Both the position numbers and the translations under genes were made by a program. The notes beneath the pieces are model-generated. The model was not told where the DNA came from and ran no database searches. It worked only from the letters and a program-made list of their open reading frames with translations. DNA of 64,000 nt, taken from positions 310,001 to 374,000 of the forward strand of contig NZ_WUEY01000001.1 in assembly GCF_010668395.1 (NCBI RefSeq), read 5' to 3'. Positions 26,981 to 37,369 of this stretch are shown here, piece after piece. The stretch comes from Martinezella lusitana (GTDB taxonomy: Bacteria; Pseudomonadota; Alphaproteobacteria; Rhizobiales; Rhizobiaceae). How positions within the stretch are numbered: the first letter of the stretch is position 1; each line of letters begins with the position of its first letter.

Positions 26981-27023
26981 AAGCGTCTTACGTCCGGCTG
27001 AAGCGGGACTTAAGACGCTCTTT
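26981..27023 (+). terminator. Probable terminator of the motA operon
   Basis: Complementary arms AGCGTCTTA (26982-26990) and TAAGACGCT (27011-27019) with a 20-nt loop, followed by CTTTCCGTTTG on the plus strand. It lies 27 nt after the last gene. Confidence 0.55.
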
Positions 27024-27091
27024 CCGTTTGCCTCTGCCGCGTTGCTCGAGACGCTTCCATCTGGCCTTAAATGCCCCGGAGTGCGGCAGCG

Positions 27092-27838
27092 TCAGCTTAT
27101 GTACCCGAAGCGGATCGCCTTTGCGATTGCCTGGATACGATTGACGCTATCGAGCTTGATCGTCGCCGATCCGAGATAGGCGTTGACGGTATGCACAGAC
27201 AGACCCAGCTTTTCGGCGATTTCCTCGCTGATTCGCCCGTCGCCGGCAAGCTGCAGGCAGGCGATCTCACGCTCGCTCAACGCTTCGGCCGCCTGTGAGC
27301 GGCGTTCGTCCAGCGACAGAAGCTCCATCATGATCTGGCAGCTGCGACCATGGAGCTCGACGATGATATCGCTCGTCAGATCCATGAATTTTGCGGTGAA
27401 AACGATATAGCCGTTGCCCACCGCTCCCAGCCGCACGGGAAAGGCCACGCCGGCGAAAGGCACGAGATGCGGTTTCAGGCGCTGCGTGAAGGCGGCAAAG
27501 TCAGGCGTCTCGGCCGTGCTGTCGCTGTCGCGTCCATTCCACATGAGCGGGAGAAGCGATTTGTCGATATGCTCGATCAGCGCCTCGCCATAGGCTTCGA
27601 TGAAGGACTTGCCGACGACGGAATTGGCGGATCCCCAATTGTCGAGTTCGCATACCAGCCGCTGCTTGTGCGGCAGGCCGGAGCCGTGAAGACGATAGAC
27701 CGCGAAATGCTGTGCATCGATCAGCTTCTGCATCGACACGAGCTTGGGAAAGAGATCGGAGCGGCCAGAAATCCGTCCCGAACGGGTAAGCCGCGATTCG
27801 CCGGGCGTATCCGTCGTCCTGTCTGGCTGATATCGCAT
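27092..27838 (-). CDS. visR: VisR, LuxR-type master regulator of motility
   Basis: A 248-aa regulator with an N-terminal ligand-type (autoinducer-binding-like) domain (about 30-165) and a C-terminal LuxR HTH (ALSEREIACLQLAGDGRISE, KLGLSVHTVNAYLGSATIKL). In S. meliloti, VisN and VisR act together at the top of the flagellar cascade, switching on rem and so the structural genes. The ATG at 27838 is chosen: GAAGG lies 8 nt upstream. The longer frame would start with TTG. It partly overlaps or closely follows visN. Confidence 0.92.
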   Translation of the reverse strand: MRYQPDRTTDTPGESRLTRSGRISGRSDLFPKLVSMQKLIDAQHFAVYRLHGSGLPHKQRLVCELDNWGSANSVVGKSFIEAYGEALIEHIDKSLLPLMWNGRDSDSTAETPDFAAFTQRLKPHLVPFAGVAFPVRLGAVGNGYIVFTAKFMDLTSDIIVELHGRSCQIMMELLSLDERRSQAAEALSEREIACLQLAGDGRISEEIAEKLGLSVHTVNAYLGSATIKLDSVNRIQAIAKAIRFGYIS

Positions 27839-27849
27839 CCGGTGGGCCT

Positions 27850-28587
27850 TCAAACGAGATTGTTTCGCACCGCGAAGGCGATCGCCTCCGAGCGGGTCTT
27901 GGTGGCGGTCTTGCGCATGACGCTGGTGATGTAGTTGTTGATGGTGTTGCGCGAGATCCCGAGAATCATGGCGATCTCATCGCTCGTCTTGCCTTCGGCG
28001 ATCCAGAACAGGCATTCCAGTTCGCGCTCGGTCAGATCGAAATCGCGCTCCAACCTGCCTTCGAAGCAGCGCGTCGAACTGGCGAGATAGCCGGACAGAA
28101 GGCCGACGTCCCGCAGCCGCTCGGGCGAGAGCGTCACCGATTCGCGCGCCAGCAGCAGCAAGGAAAAGCGTGTACGACCGACGTTGAAGCTCAGGATGTG
28201 ATACTGCCGGCCAACACCGTCGGGCAGAGCGATATCGTCGGGCAAGGCCGCCAGGCTCGGCTGGAATAGCGCCATGCATCTCTCCAGCTCGCCGATACGG
28301 CCGTAGCCGCTGATCAGCTCCGTCGCCAGGCGCCTGACGAGATCGAAAGGCCAATCCGAGGAAATCACGAAGTCGAGGCCGCTTTCCTGGACGAGATCGG
28401 ACCGCACGAGAAGATAGTGGGAGGCGCCGGCATAGCTCGCCAGCGCATGCAGGCCGTCTTGCAAATAGGATGGGCCCGAGACCGCATTCAGCTGCAGAAT
28501 AAGCTGCTCGCGTGACATGGCTCCCGTGGACGCGATCGGCCGCGCATCCCTATCGCCCTTGCTCACCTGCGATATCTGCATGTCCAT
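27850..28587 (-). CDS. visN: VisN, LuxR-type master regulator of motility
   Basis: A 245-aa partner of VisR with the same layout: an N-terminal sensing-type domain (about 25-165) and a C-terminal LuxR HTH (LTERELECLFWIAEGKTSDE, ILGISRNTINNYITSVMRKT). The heterodimer is the class I activator of the rhizobial flagellar regulon. The ATG at 28587 (MDMQISQ) follows AGGA at good distance; in-frame ATGs at 28635 and 28656 are possible but less likely. The visR ATG is 11 nt downstream of the stop. Confidence 0.9.
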   Translation of the reverse strand: MDMQISQVSKGDRDARPIASTGAMSREQLILQLNAVSGPSYLQDGLHALASYAGASHYLLVRSDLVQESGLDFVISSDWPFDLVRRLATELISGYGRIGELERCMALFQPSLAALPDDIALPDGVGRQYHILSFNVGRTRFSLLLLARESVTLSPERLRDVGLLSGYLASSTRCFEGRLERDFDLTERELECLFWIAEGKTSDEIAMILGISRNTINNYITSVMRKTATKTRSEAIAFAVRNNLV

Positions 28588-29075
28588 ACTTGCATTTCCT
28601 GCCGCTGTTGGACGATCATTCGTCAACGAGAGCATTGTTCCATCAGAACCCGACACGCCGCCTCGGAAACCGACGGGTTTCCCGATGAGGCATCAAGCCG
28701 GATCTTTATACCGCGACACAAACACATCCCGGCGGAGGCGGGCGGACGAGCGTACCCATCCTTAAATTCCTTATCGACAACCGTGCCGGCACATGCGGCC
28801 ACGGACACAATCATCGAACTGATTTCTCCGCGCTCCGGAATCTGCGAACTCGTTAGACATGAGAAACGCGGAAAACGCAGGCCGATTCGCTTCGACTAAA
28901 CGGCTTTACGCAATGGGCATACCATTAGTAAGTCGATTCTTTCTGCCCAGCAATTAGTTATCCCGTGAAATTCCAGCTTACGAGAACGTCAATTTTCCCG
29001 GCAGCGACTAATTGATCACACGTTAAGTCGACAACTTCGCCAAGAAACCGACATGCCACCATGTCGAGAACGAAT
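28588..29075. other. Regulatory gap upstream of visN
   Basis: This stretch of about 490 bp separates visN from the 3' end of fliF and must carry the visNR promoter. It is less GC-rich than its surroundings near 28910-29050 (for example GGGCATACCATTAGTAAG). A 63-codon open frame at 28623-28814 (minus) has no visible ribosome binding site or family match and is not called. Confidence 0.45.
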
Positions 29076-29102
29076 AAGGACCGGGAGGATATCCCGGTCC
29101 TT
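29076..29102 (-). terminator. Hairpin after fliF
   Basis: Perfect 11-bp stem AAGGACCGGGA (29076-29086) with TCCCGGTCCTT (29092-29102), 5-nt loop, directly after the fliF stop. On the minus strand TATTCGTTCTC follows, a weak T-rich tail. Confidence 0.75.
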
Positions 29103-29105
29103 GTC

Positions 29106-30782
29106 TCAGGCTGCCTGGTCGACGGCCCATTTTCTGAGGATCTTGGCGGCGCGCTCTTCGCTGATTTCCACCATGCGCGAGAGACGACGCTCCGGCCCTT
29201 CCTTGACGCGGCGGTTGAAGGTGCCGCCATCGTCGCCCATTGTCAGCAGGTCGTCGGTGCTGTCGAAGCCGAAGTCCGAGCCGAAGCCATCCATCAGGGC
29301 CGCCCCCGGGCCGCCGACGGCCGGTGCGAAGTCGGGCAGTTCCAGGCCCGCCGCTTCCGGCAGTTCCGTGCTGTTGGCCGAGCCGCCGAGCGAGCGGATC
29401 AGCGGACGGAAGCCCATCCAGACGATCAGGAAGGCGACCGCGACGAAGGCCAGCGAGTTGATGATGCCGGCCATGTTGCGGCTCAGCATGTCGGTGATGC
29501 TGAAGCTGGAAGACGTGTCCTCGAGCAGCTGGTTGTCGAGGAAATCCATGGCATTGACGGTGACGGCGTCGCCACGGGCCGGATCGACGCCCGCGGCGGT
29601 CGCGACGATCTTCTGCATCTCCGCAATATAGGCGTCGATCTTCGCCTGGTCGGCGCCCTGGCCGACCATCTGGGCGATGCGGCCCTTGTTGACCACCACG
29701 GCGATGGACAGCTTTTCGATCTTGTAGCTGCTGCGCGTTGTGGCCGTCGTCTTGCTGTTGATTTCGTAGTTGGTCTGCTCTTCGCGCTTGTCGGACTGAT
29801 CGTTCGACGTTGGCGTATTGCCGCCGGACTGCGGAGCCGCCTGCGGGATGTTCTGCTCCACGGTCGCGGCACTATCGGGCTGGCTCTGCTGCGACTTCTG
29901 CGCCTCCTTCACCGTGCGGACGGAGCGCTCGACCTTCGAATCCGGATCGAAGGTGGTTTCCTGCACCTGCTGGCTATCGGTATTCAGCTGCGCCGTGACA
30001 CTGGAGCGGAAGTTGTCCATGCCGAGGAAAGGCGCGAGGGCCTTGTTGATGTTGGATTCGACTTCGCTCTGCACGTTCTGCACGATGCCGAGATTGCGGC
30101 TCATGGCGCCGTTGCTCGGATCGTCGCCGGATGCAAGCAGCTGACCCGTGGAGTCGAGGATCGTAACGTCGTCGACCTCGAGGCCGGGAACCGCGGAGGC
30201 GACGAGGTGACGGATGGCCGGAGCCGACTTGCGGGCCGCTTCCGCGCTCGCACGGATCATGACGGATGCCGTGGGCTTCTGGTCCGCCTTCCGGAAATTG
30301 CCGACGTCCTGCATGACGATATGGACACGCGCGGCACTGATACCGGCGATCGAGGTAATGGTACGGCTGATTTCGCCCTCAAGGGCGCGGACGCGGGTGA
30401 CTTCCTGCATGAAGGAGGTCAAACCGAGAGAGCCGACATTGTCGAACAGTTCGTAACCGGCATTGCCGCTATTGGGCAGGCCACGTTCGGCAAGCAGAGC
30501 GCGGGCCTTGCCGGTCATGCCCGCCGGAACCGTCAGGCTGGTGCCATCCGAGCCAACCTGGAAATTGATCTTTGCTTCTGCGAGCGCGATGCTGATCTGG
30601 TTGAGATCGGTCGCATCCAGGCCGACATAAAGCGTCTCCTGTGAAGGCTTATTGACGTAGAGGGCTGCAAAAAGGATCAGCATCATGGAGACAATGCCGA
30701 CGCCGCCGAGGATCAGCAGCCGCGTTCTCCCGAGATTCTGAATGTTCCGAAGCAGAGGAACTAATTGATTTAACAGATTCAT
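29106..30782 (-). CDS. fliF: Flagellar MS-ring protein FliF
   Basis: A 558-aa protein that forms the MS-ring in the inner membrane. There is an N-terminal membrane segment (about 20-42), periplasmic ring-building domains (ETLYVGLDATDLNQISIALA, VRALEGEISRTITSIAGISA), a second membrane segment (about 448-468), and a cytoplasmic C-terminus ending EERAAKILRKW, which binds FliG. Length and order are normal. A 165-bp gap to cheT suggests its own promoter. Confidence 0.97.
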   Translation of the reverse strand: MNLLNQLVPLLRNIQNLGRTRLLILGGVGIVSMMLILFAALYVNKPSQETLYVGLDATDLNQISIALAEAKINFQVGSDGTSLTVPAGMTGKARALLAERGLPNSGNAGYELFDNVGSLGLTSFMQEVTRVRALEGEISRTITSIAGISAARVHIVMQDVGNFRKADQKPTASVMIRASAEAARKSAPAIRHLVASAVPGLEVDDVTILDSTGQLLASGDDPSNGAMSRNLGIVQNVQSEVESNINKALAPFLGMDNFRSSVTAQLNTDSQQVQETTFDPDSKVERSVRTVKEAQKSQQSQPDSAATVEQNIPQAAPQSGGNTPTSNDQSDKREEQTNYEINSKTTATTRSSYKIEKLSIAVVVNKGRIAQMVGQGADQAKIDAYIAEMQKIVATAAGVDPARGDAVTVNAMDFLDNQLLEDTSSSFSITDMLSRNMAGIINSLAFVAVAFLIVWMGFRPLIRSLGGSANSTELPEAAGLELPDFAPAVGGPGAALMDGFGSDFGFDSTDDLLTMGDDGGTFNRRVKEGPERRLSRMVEISEERAAKILRKWAVDQAA

Positions 30783-30947
30783 TCTGTTCTCGCACGATTC
30801 GTCAAAGACCTGATGGCTTTGTACTCTGCGCCGAAAATAGAAATCGAAACTTGTGCGAGCGTTTCGTCCGGCCGGGAAAGGCAGGAAAAAGCCGGGAGAA
30901 ACGAAGAATTTTATCTAGGAAAAACAGTATCCGTCGCGGACACCCGA

Positions 30948-31337
30948 TCAGAAGAAATCGAAGTCGCCGGCCGCCTTCGCCATGGGCTGCGAATGCGCAT
31001 GGAAACTGCCGCCGCCAAGCGCCCTTTGCATCTCCGTCAGCTTGACCAAGCTCAGCGCTGTCGCCAGATCGACGGTCCAGCCTTCCGGCATGGTTCCGGC
31101 GATGGTGTCGATGAATTCGGCGATGCCCCGCGTCTTCTGAACCGCGAGATCGATGCCCTGGACGACCTTCATCGCCTCGGGCGAGGCCATCATGTTGGGG
31201 CCGTTGATATCAAGCAGCTGCGGCTCAATGCGTTCGATCAGGTAGGCGACGTCATGCAGTTCCGAAACGATGCGCAAGAGGATGGCCGGAAGCGTCTCCT
31301 CCATGGAAGCCGTTTCAACGCGCTGGAAGGGGGTCAT
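30948..31337 (-). CDS. cheT: CheT, CheZ-like chemotaxis protein
   Basis: A 129-aa all-helical protein, the last gene of the che operon, 16 nt after cheD. In S. meliloti the gene in this place (cheT) encodes a small protein reported to help terminate the CheY signal. The sequence contains DLAVQ in KVVQGIDLAVQKTRGIAEF, which fits the DxxxQ phosphatase motif of CheZ. The ATG at 31337 (MTPFQRVETA) is preferred; an in-frame upstream extension overlaps cheD and is arginine-rich, as expected for a shadow. Confidence 0.8.
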   Translation of the reverse strand: MTPFQRVETASMEETLPAILLRIVSELHDVAYLIERIEPQLLDINGPNMMASPEAMKVVQGIDLAVQKTRGIAEFIDTIAGTMPEGWTVDLATALSLVKLTEMQRALGGGSFHAHSQPMAKAAGDFDFF

Positions 31338-31353
31338 GCGGTAGCCTCGCTGA

Positions 31354-31908
31354 TCAGAAGAATTCGATCGTGTTGTCGACCGGCTTGGGAGCCACGACCG
31401 GACGCTGTTCCAGCGCGACGGTCTTCTGCGTCTCCGCGCCGGTGAGCGGGTATTGCCTGGCCCTTCCGGAGATCGGCCAATATTCGACTTTGCGCCCATG
31501 CTCGCCGCCCGTGCTGGAGCCGACGACCGGTATGCCTTCGTCCTTCAGGAACTGCATGGCGAACACCGCATTCTGCTCGCCGACATTGGAGAAGGTTGCA
31601 ATCGTCTTGGCGCCGCCGAAGACTTTCGCCTCCAGCCGGTCGCGCCTTGCGCCCTTTTTCAAAAGGCCGTTGATCAGAAGTTCCATCAGGTGCACGCCGT
31701 AACGCGTCGCATCGCCACCGCTCATCGGCGAGTTCGCCATTCCCGGGAGGAGGAAATGGTTCATCCCGCCGACGCCGGCGATGGGATCACGCAAACAAGC
31801 CGCCACGCAGGAGCCGAGAATGGTCGTCAGCACCACTTCGGGATCGCTGATGACCTTGTACTCGCCCTGAATGATATGCACGCGACGGGCCGCACCCTCG
31901 ACGATCAT
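31354..31908 (-). CDS. cheD: Chemoreceptor glutamine deamidase CheD
   Basis: A 184-aa enzyme with the CheD catalytic Cys in [12 protein letters not shown], the His in [10 protein letters not shown], and the SxGG-type loop ([14 protein letters not shown]). It deamidates receptor glutamines and can interact with other adaptation proteins. The start overlaps the cheY2 stop by ATGA. A Pro/Val-rich tail of about 25 residues extends beyond the domain. Confidence 0.95.
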   Translation of the reverse strand: MIVEGAARRVHIIQGEYKVISDPEVVLTTILGSCVAACLRDPIAGVGGMNHFLLPGMANSPMSGGDATRYGVHLMELLINGLLKKGARRDRLEAKVFGGAKTIATFSNVGEQNAVFAMQFLKDEGIPVVGSSTGGEHGRKVEYWPISGRARQYPLTGAETQKTVALEQRPVVAPKPVDNTIEFF

Positions 31909-32294
31909 TTTAATGCTCCGAACACTGCCTCGATGGCAGCTTTCATCTTCTCGATGGTGAAGGGCTTGGCGAGCACGTTGTTGGCGCCGAGCTGCGCCGC
32001 CTTCTGGACCAGCGCGCGGTCGCCCTGCGCCGTCAGGATGATGAAGGCGGCCTTCTTCGTCGTCGGATTGGTGCGGACCGCCTGCAGCAGGCCGAGCCCG
32101 TCCATCTTCGGCATGTTGAAATCGGAGATGACCAGATGATGGGGCTGCTGCTCCATGATCTTCATCCCCTGCTCGCCGTCGCCGGCAGCCGTGATCTGCT
32201 TGAAGCCGAGCTGCGTCAGCGCGTCACTCAACAGAAGGCGGCTGGTGACCTGATCGTCCACGATCAGAACTTTGATTTTCTCCGCTAGAGACAT
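31905..32294 (-). CDS. cheY: Response regulator CheY2
   Basis: A 129-aa single receiver domain. The acidic pocket is VDD (residues 12-14), the phospho-acceptor is Asp58 in [11 protein letters not shown], with Thr in ILTAQGD and Lys in LAKPFT. By position (after cheB) it matches S. meliloti CheY2, the main motor-binding regulator. The ATG overlaps the cheB stop by one base (TAATG). Confidence 0.93.
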   Translation of the reverse strand: MSLAEKIKVLIVDDQVTSRLLLSDALTQLGFKQITAAGDGEQGMKIMEQQPHHLVISDFNMPKMDGLGLLQAVRTNPTTKKAAFIILTAQGDRALVQKAAQLGANNVLAKPFTIEKMKAAIEAVFGALK

Positions 32295-33337
32295 TATTCG
32301 CTCCCTTCCTTTCGGGCGGCTGTTATCTTCAGGATTTCCTCGCCAATGGCGTTCAGCGGAAACTGATGTTCGACGGCGCCAAGCTCGTGGGCGACCCTCG
32401 GCATTCCGTAGACCACGCAGGTCTTTTCGTTCTGGCCGATGGTGCGCGCACCGGCGTGGCGCATCTTAAGGAGACCGGCGGCGCCGTCGCGCCCCATACC
32501 GGTCAGGATCACGCCGACGGCATTGCGGCCTGCCAGTTCGGCAACCGAATCAAAGAGCACGTCGACGGAAGGGCGATGGCCGTTCACCGGCGCGCCGTCT
32601 ACCAGACGGCAATGCGGCGCGGAGGCATTGGCAACCCGCAGGTGCCGTTCGCCGCCCGGCGCCAGATAGATCTTGCCGATTTCCAGCCGTGCGCCATCGG
32701 TCGCCTCCTGGACGACCGGCGCGCAAAGGCGGTTCAGCCGCTCGGCGAAGCTGCGGGTGAAGGTCGGCGGCATATGCTGCGTGATGACGGTCGGCGGGCA
32801 GTTGGCCGGAAATTTCTGCAAGACGTTGATCAGTGCCTCGACGCCGCCGGTGGACGAACCGATGGCGACGATCTTGCGGCCGACACGGAAATCGGCAACG
32901 GCCGGCGGCGGCACGCGCTCGGCGGCCGGCTTTACATATTGCCGCTGCGAGCGGGCTGCCGCCTTCACCTTCTCGGCCAGGTCGCCGAAAGGATGCGGTT
33001 CGCCCGGCGAGGGCTTTCCGACGCAATCGAATGCCCCGATCTCAAGGGCCGCGAGTGTCGCATCGGCGCCGCGATGCGTCATCGTGGATACCATGATGAC
33101 CGGCATGGGCCTGAGCGTCATGATCTTTTCAAGAAAATCGAGGCCGTTCATGTTCGGCATCTCGATATCGAGGGTGACGACATCGGGGTTGAGCGCCTTG
33201 ATGGCGGCACGCGCCTCGAGCGCATCGCCGGCCTGACCGACGACGTCGACCTCGGGATCGGCGCGCAACACGGCGGTAATCAGGCCACGCATGGTCGGGG
33301 AATCATCGACCACGAGAACACGGGCGGCAGCGCTCAT
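32294..33337 (-). CDS. cheB: Chemoreceptor methylesterase CheB
   Basis: A 347-aa protein with an N-terminal receiver (phospho-Asp57 in [12 protein letters not shown]), a linker, and a C-terminal methylesterase. The catalytic triad is Ser in AIGSSTGG, His in TQHMPP and Asp in GMGRDGA. It removes methyl groups from receptors for adaptation. The ATG at 33337 overlaps the cheR stop (ATGA); the longer frame is a continuation across cheR in another frame. Confidence 0.97.
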   Translation of the reverse strand: MSAAARVLVVDDSPTMRGLITAVLRADPEVDVVGQAGDALEARAAIKALNPDVVTLDIEMPNMNGLDFLEKIMTLRPMPVIMVSTMTHRGADATLAALEIGAFDCVGKPSPGEPHPFGDLAEKVKAAARSQRQYVKPAAERVPPPAVADFRVGRKIVAIGSSTGGVEALINVLQKFPANCPPTVITQHMPPTFTRSFAERLNRLCAPVVQEATDGARLEIGKIYLAPGGERHLRVANASAPHCRLVDGAPVNGHRPSVDVLFDSVAELAGRNAVGVILTGMGRDGAAGLLKMRHAGARTIGQNEKTCVVYGMPRVAHELGAVEHQFPLNAIGEEILKITAARKEGSE

Positions 33338-34242
33338 GCTTTCCTCCCCGCGTTCTTGCCGAGATAGCGATAGGTGGTGATGCCGATATTGTCGAAGAGA
33401 TGCTTCGCGTCGCCTGCAACCCGCTCGGAATGGCCGATATAGAGGTGGCCGCCCTCCTGCAGCTGGCTGGCAAAGCGCGTCCAGATCTTCATCTGCGTCG
33501 GCTCGTCGAAATAGATGACGACGTTGCGGCAGAAGATGACGTCGAACACGCCCTTGAAGGGCCATTGCCCCAGCAAGTTCAGCTCGTTGAAGGTGATGAG
33601 CCGCTTGACGCGGTCGTCGATCTGGAATTTGCGCCGGCCCTGAACGGTGACGTCCTGGAACCATTGCTTGCGCATGGCGGGAGAAATCGTTTCAAGCGAC
33701 GTTTCGTCATAGGCGCCCGCCCGAGCAAGCCCCAGGATCTTGGGATCGATATCCGTCGCCAGGATCCTGAAATCGAAGTCTGCGATGTTGGGCATCATCG
33801 CCAGCACCGTCAGCGCTATCGAATAGGGCTCTTGCCCGTCGGAGCAGGCAGCCGACCAGATGCGCACCCGGCCGCCGGCCTTGGCGCGTGCCAGCAAGCC
33901 CGGCAGAACCTCATCGCGCAGATGGTCGAAATGGTGGTTTTCGCGGAAGAAGCGCGTGAAATTGGTCGTCAGATGCGACAGCATCTCGCGACGCGCAGCG
34001 CTCCCCGCCGGCGAAGAAACCAGCAGGCAGTAATCGCGGAAACCGGCGAGGCCCAATGCCCGGATATGCTTCGACAGCCTGGAATAGACGAGCGATGCCT
34101 TGCTCTCGTTAAGCGAAATGCCCGCATCCGAATAAATCATGGCGGCGATTTCGGAGAGGTCGCGCCGGGTCAGCGGATACTCGCCGCTGGCCAGCACCTC
34201 GTCCGGAGACGCCTTGAAATCCATTGCTCCCATCACACTCAT
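33334..34242 (-). CDS. cheR: Chemoreceptor methyltransferase CheR
   Basis: A 302-aa SAM-dependent enzyme with an N-terminal helical domain ([20 protein letters not shown]) and a C-terminal methyltransferase domain: [25 protein letters not shown] (SAM site), [14 protein letters not shown]. The AACSDGQEP loop differs from the enterobacterial AASTGEEP, which is common in alphaproteobacteria. The start overlaps the cheW stop by ATGA. An alternative start is at residue 4 or 7 (MGAMDF). Confidence 0.97.
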   Translation of the reverse strand: MSVMGAMDFKASPDEVLASGEYPLTRRDLSEIAAMIYSDAGISLNESKASLVYSRLSKHIRALGLAGFRDYCLLVSSPAGSAARREMLSHLTTNFTRFFRENHHFDHLRDEVLPGLLARAKAGGRVRIWSAACSDGQEPYSIALTVLAMMPNIADFDFRILATDIDPKILGLARAGAYDETSLETISPAMRKQWFQDVTVQGRRKFQIDDRVKRLITFNELNLLGQWPFKGVFDVIFCRNVVIYFDEPTQMKIWTRFASQLQEGGHLYIGHSERVAGDAKHLFDNIGITTYRYLGKNAGRKA

Positions 34243-34706
34243 GCGGCCTCGCTTTCACTTTCAGGGAACATGGCTTCCAGTTCGATCAGGCAGATCATGC
34301 GGCGATCGATCGCCACGATGCCGCGCGCAAACTGCCGTTCGTGATCGGAGGAGACCTCCGGCGTCGGCTGGATGCTGTCGTCGGTGATCGTCAATATGTC
34401 CGAAACCGCATCGACAAGCAGGCCGACCGTCTTGCGCTTGACCTGTGCGACGATAATCACATGCCGCTGCGTCGGCTCCGACCGCTTCATGCCGAGACGG
34501 GCGGAGAGATCGACGATCGGCAGCACGGCTCCACGCAGGTTGATGACACCGAGCACATAGGCCGGCGCATGCGGCATGGCCGTTGCCTGCGTCCAGCCGC
34601 GAATTTCGCGGACCGACATGATGTTGACGCAGAACTCCTGATCACCGATCCGGAAGGCAATGAGCTCACGGACGCCCTGGGTCAGGTTCTTGACGGCATA
34701 GGACAT
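34239..34706 (-). CDS. cheW: Chemotaxis adaptor CheW
   Basis: A 155-aa adaptor linking receptors to CheA. The sequence shows [40 protein letters not shown], and [19 protein letters not shown]. It follows cheA after 4 nt. Confidence 0.96.
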   Translation of the reverse strand: MSYAVKNLTQGVRELIAFRIGDQEFCVNIMSVREIRGWTQATAMPHAPAYVLGVINLRGAVLPIVDLSARLGMKRSEPTQRHVIIVAQVKRKTVGLLVDAVSDILTITDDSIQPTPEVSSDHERQFARGIVAIDRRMICLIELEAMFPESESEAA

Positions 34707-34710
34707 AAAC

Positions 34711-36987
34711 TCACCCCACCGCTGCGTAAGATATTTCAGCCTTCATCGACTGGCCGCGCGAAGCGCCGACCACCGCGTCGACATCCAGGATCAAAGCGAC
34801 GCGACCATCGCCGAGAATGGTTGCCGCCGCGATGCCGGGCACATGCGTATAGTTTGCCTCGAGGCTCTTGATGACGACCTGACGCTGGCCCTGGATGGCA
34901 TCGACCATGAGCGCGCGCTGACCGCCGCCCTCGGATTCCACCAGCAGCGCGACGCCTTCGACCGGATTGGCCTGCGTGGCGCGGAAATTCAGGATGCGGC
35001 CGACATCGACCAGCGGGCAGAAGCTGTTGCGGATCGAGATCAGGCGATGGTTCGCACCGAAGGAATGGATGGCGGACGCCTCCGGCTGCAGCGTTTCGAC
35101 GATCGCCGTCAGCGGCACGACCAGGGTCTGGCCGGCAACCGTCACCACCATGCCGTCGAGGACGGCGAGCGTCAGCGGCAGGCTCATCGTGAAGACGGAG
35201 CCCTGCCCCGGCTTGGAGGTGATGTTGATGCGGCCGCCGAGCGCCTGGATGGAGCGCTTGACCACGTCCATGCCGACGCCGCGGCCGGAAATGTCGGAAA
35301 TCTTGTCGGCGGTCGAGAAGCCCGGCAGGAAGATCAGGTTGTCGATTTCCTCATCCGAAAGGTTGGCGTCCGCGGCGATCAGATCGTTGTCGATGGCCTT
35401 CTGGCGCACCCTCTCCCGGTTGATGCCGGCGCCATCGTCGGCAAGCTCGATCAGGATGCGGCCCGAACGGTGCTTTGCCGTCAGGCGAACGGTGCCTTCC
35501 GGGTTTTTGCCGAGCGTCGTGCGCTTTTCCGGGCTTTCGATGCCGTGGTCGACGGCATTGCGGATCATGTGCGTCAGCGGTTCGGCGAGCTTGTCGATAA
35601 CGGTCTTGTCGACCTCGGTGTTCTCGCCCTCGGTGATCAGGCGGATCGACTTGCCGGTCATGTCGGCGATTTCGCGGACGATGCGCGACATGCGCTGGAA
35701 GACAGGCTTCACCGGCTGGGCGCGGATCGCCATGACGCTGTCCTGAATCTCGCGGGTGAGCTGCTGCAGCTCCTCGAGACCCATGTTGATCGACGATGTG
35801 CCGTTGTTGTCGTTCTCGATGACGCTCTGGGAGAGCATCGCCTGGTTGATGACGAGCTCACCCACGAGGTTGATCAGGCGATCGACGCGGTCGAGGTCGA
35901 CGCGGATGGTCTGACCGACGCCGGCGGCGGCATTGTTCTGCGCGACGGCCGCGTTGGAAGCGGCGGCGGCTGCCATGGCAGCCTCCTTCTTCTCGACGCG
36001 GGCGGCGGCGGCGGCAAGCTGAGTGACGTTGCTGGCGGTTTCCGCAGCCGCGATGGCAGCGGCGGCATCGTTCTTCGGCGCAGGCACCTCCTCGATGATT
36101 TCCGCAGCCGGGACGGCGCCGTCGTCGAGAATCGAAAGATCGAAGGGTACGGGCACCATCGGCAATTCTTCGCGACCCGTACCGGCCTCGCTTTCAGTCT
36201 GCCTGATATCGAGGTCGCAATCCCATTCGGCAAATTCGAAGACGGTGCGAATGGCGTCTTCGCCCTTATCCGTCTTGATCGAGATCGCCCATTTGAAGTA
36301 GGCACCTTCCGGATCGAGGTCGGGTAGACCCGGCAAGGCATCCATGTCGCAGAAGATGCTCATTTCGCCATGCCGCGCGAGATCGCGCAGCAGCAGCGTC
36401 GCATCGTTGCCCTTGGCATAGAGATCGGAGCGCGGCTTGAAGCTGACTTCATATTCCGGCATGCCGTCGCCGGCCGGCTCATCGCCACCGAAATCGTCGT
36501 CGAAGCTGAAGGGGATCGGCTGGAAGCCGCTGTCGTCCGTCGGTGCCGGCGCTGCGGGCTTGGGAGCAGCCTCAACGGCAACGGCGGCCGACGGCGCGGG
36601 CAGATCGCCATTTGCCAGCGCTTCCAGTTCCTTGACCAGGCCGCGGCTGCGCGCCTGATCGACGCTGCCGCCGTCACGCGCGGCATTGGTCAGGTCGGCC
36701 AGAACGTCGGCGGCCTTGAGCATGACCTTCAGGACATCCTGGGTCGGCTCCAGCTTGTTGGATCGAACGCAATCAAGCGTGGTCTCGAAGACGTGCGCGA
36801 ATGCGACCAGGTCGTCCAGACCGAAGGCACCAGCCCCACCCTTGATGGAATGAACGGCGCGGAATACGGCATTGACGGTTTCCGGATCACGGTCGCCATC
36901 ATTCATTTTCAGGAGACCGGATTCCAGTTCGGCGAGCTGCTCTTCGCACTCCTGGAAGAAAATCTCTTTGATTTCGTTCATATCCAT
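34711..36987 (-). CDS. cheA: Chemotaxis histidine kinase CheA
   Basis: A 758-aa kinase. Its HPt domain carries phospho-His46 in [15 protein letters not shown]. After a long Ala/Pro-rich linker and a CheY-binding-type P2 region (about 150-300) come the dimerisation helices ([18 protein letters not shown]), the ATP-binding domain ([35 protein letters not shown]), and the CheW-like C-domain. It phosphorylates CheY1, CheY2 and CheB. The stretch around residues 320-355 is very Ala-rich (linker). Confidence 0.97.
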   Translation of the reverse strand: MDMNEIKEIFFQECEEQLAELESGLLKMNDGDRDPETVNAVFRAVHSIKGGAGAFGLDDLVAFAHVFETTLDCVRSNKLEPTQDVLKVMLKAADVLADLTNAARDGGSVDQARSRGLVKELEALANGDLPAPSAAVAVEAAPKPAAPAPTDDSGFQPIPFSFDDDFGGDEPAGDGMPEYEVSFKPRSDLYAKGNDATLLLRDLARHGEMSIFCDMDALPGLPDLDPEGAYFKWAISIKTDKGEDAIRTVFEFAEWDCDLDIRQTESEAGTGREELPMVPVPFDLSILDDGAVPAAEIIEEVPAPKNDAAAAIAAAETASNVTQLAAAAARVEKKEAAMAAAAASNAAVAQNNAAAGVGQTIRVDLDRVDRLINLVGELVINQAMLSQSVIENDNNGTSSINMGLEELQQLTREIQDSVMAIRAQPVKPVFQRMSRIVREIADMTGKSIRLITEGENTEVDKTVIDKLAEPLTHMIRNAVDHGIESPEKRTTLGKNPEGTVRLTAKHRSGRILIELADDGAGINRERVRQKAIDNDLIAADANLSDEEIDNLIFLPGFSTADKISDISGRGVGMDVVKRSIQALGGRINITSKPGQGSVFTMSLPLTLAVLDGMVVTVAGQTLVVPLTAIVETLQPEASAIHSFGANHRLISIRNSFCPLVDVGRILNFRATQANPVEGVALLVESEGGGQRALMVDAIQGQRQVVIKSLEANYTHVPGIAAATILGDGRVALILDVDAVVGASRGQSMKAEISYAAVG

Positions 36988-37003
36988 GAGGGGTGGATCC
37001 TGT

Positions 37004-37369
37004 TTAGGCGGTTACGCGCTCGATGGCATCGATAAGCTTGGCGGGATCGAACGGCTTGACGATCCAGCCGGTCGCACCGGCCTGGCGGGCGCGGTTCTTT
37101 TTTTCCGCATCGCTTTCGGTCGTCAGCACGAGGATCGGCACCGCACGATACCGATCGTTGCGGCGAACGCCCTCGATGAAACCGAAGCCGTCAAGACGCG
37201 GCATGTTGATATCCGTGACGATGACGTCGGGATTGGCTTCTTCCAGAATTTCCAGGCCCTCGACGCCGTCTTCGGCCTGGATGGTCTCGAAACCCGCATT
37301 GTTGAGGGTGACGAGAAGCATGTTTCGAATGGTCCGTGAATCATCCACGGTCAGCACTTTTTTCTTCAT
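37004..37369 (-). CDS. cheY: Response regulator CheY1
   Basis: A 121-aa single receiver domain with VDDSRTIRNM, phospho-Asp53 in VTDINMPRLDG, Thr in LVLTTES and Lys in IVKPFDP. In S. meliloti CheY1 acts as a phosphate sink that drains phosphate from CheY2 through CheA. It is placed between cheS and cheA, and its start overlaps the cheS stop by ATGA. Confidence 0.93.
   Translation of the reverse strand: MKKKVLTVDDSRTIRNMLLVTLNNAGFETIQAEDGVEGLEILEEANPDVIVTDINMPRLDGFGFIEGVRRNDRYRAVPILVLTTESDAEKKNRARQAGATGWIVKPFDPAKLIDAIERVTA

Noticed and set aside
28623-28814. A 63-codon minus-strand frame upstream of visN
   Set aside because: No ribosome binding site, no recognisable domain, mixed codon use; more likely part of the visN leader.
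34843-36327. A 494-codon plus-strand frame opposite cheA
   Set aside because: Shadow frame; cheA on the minus strand has all its kinase motifs.
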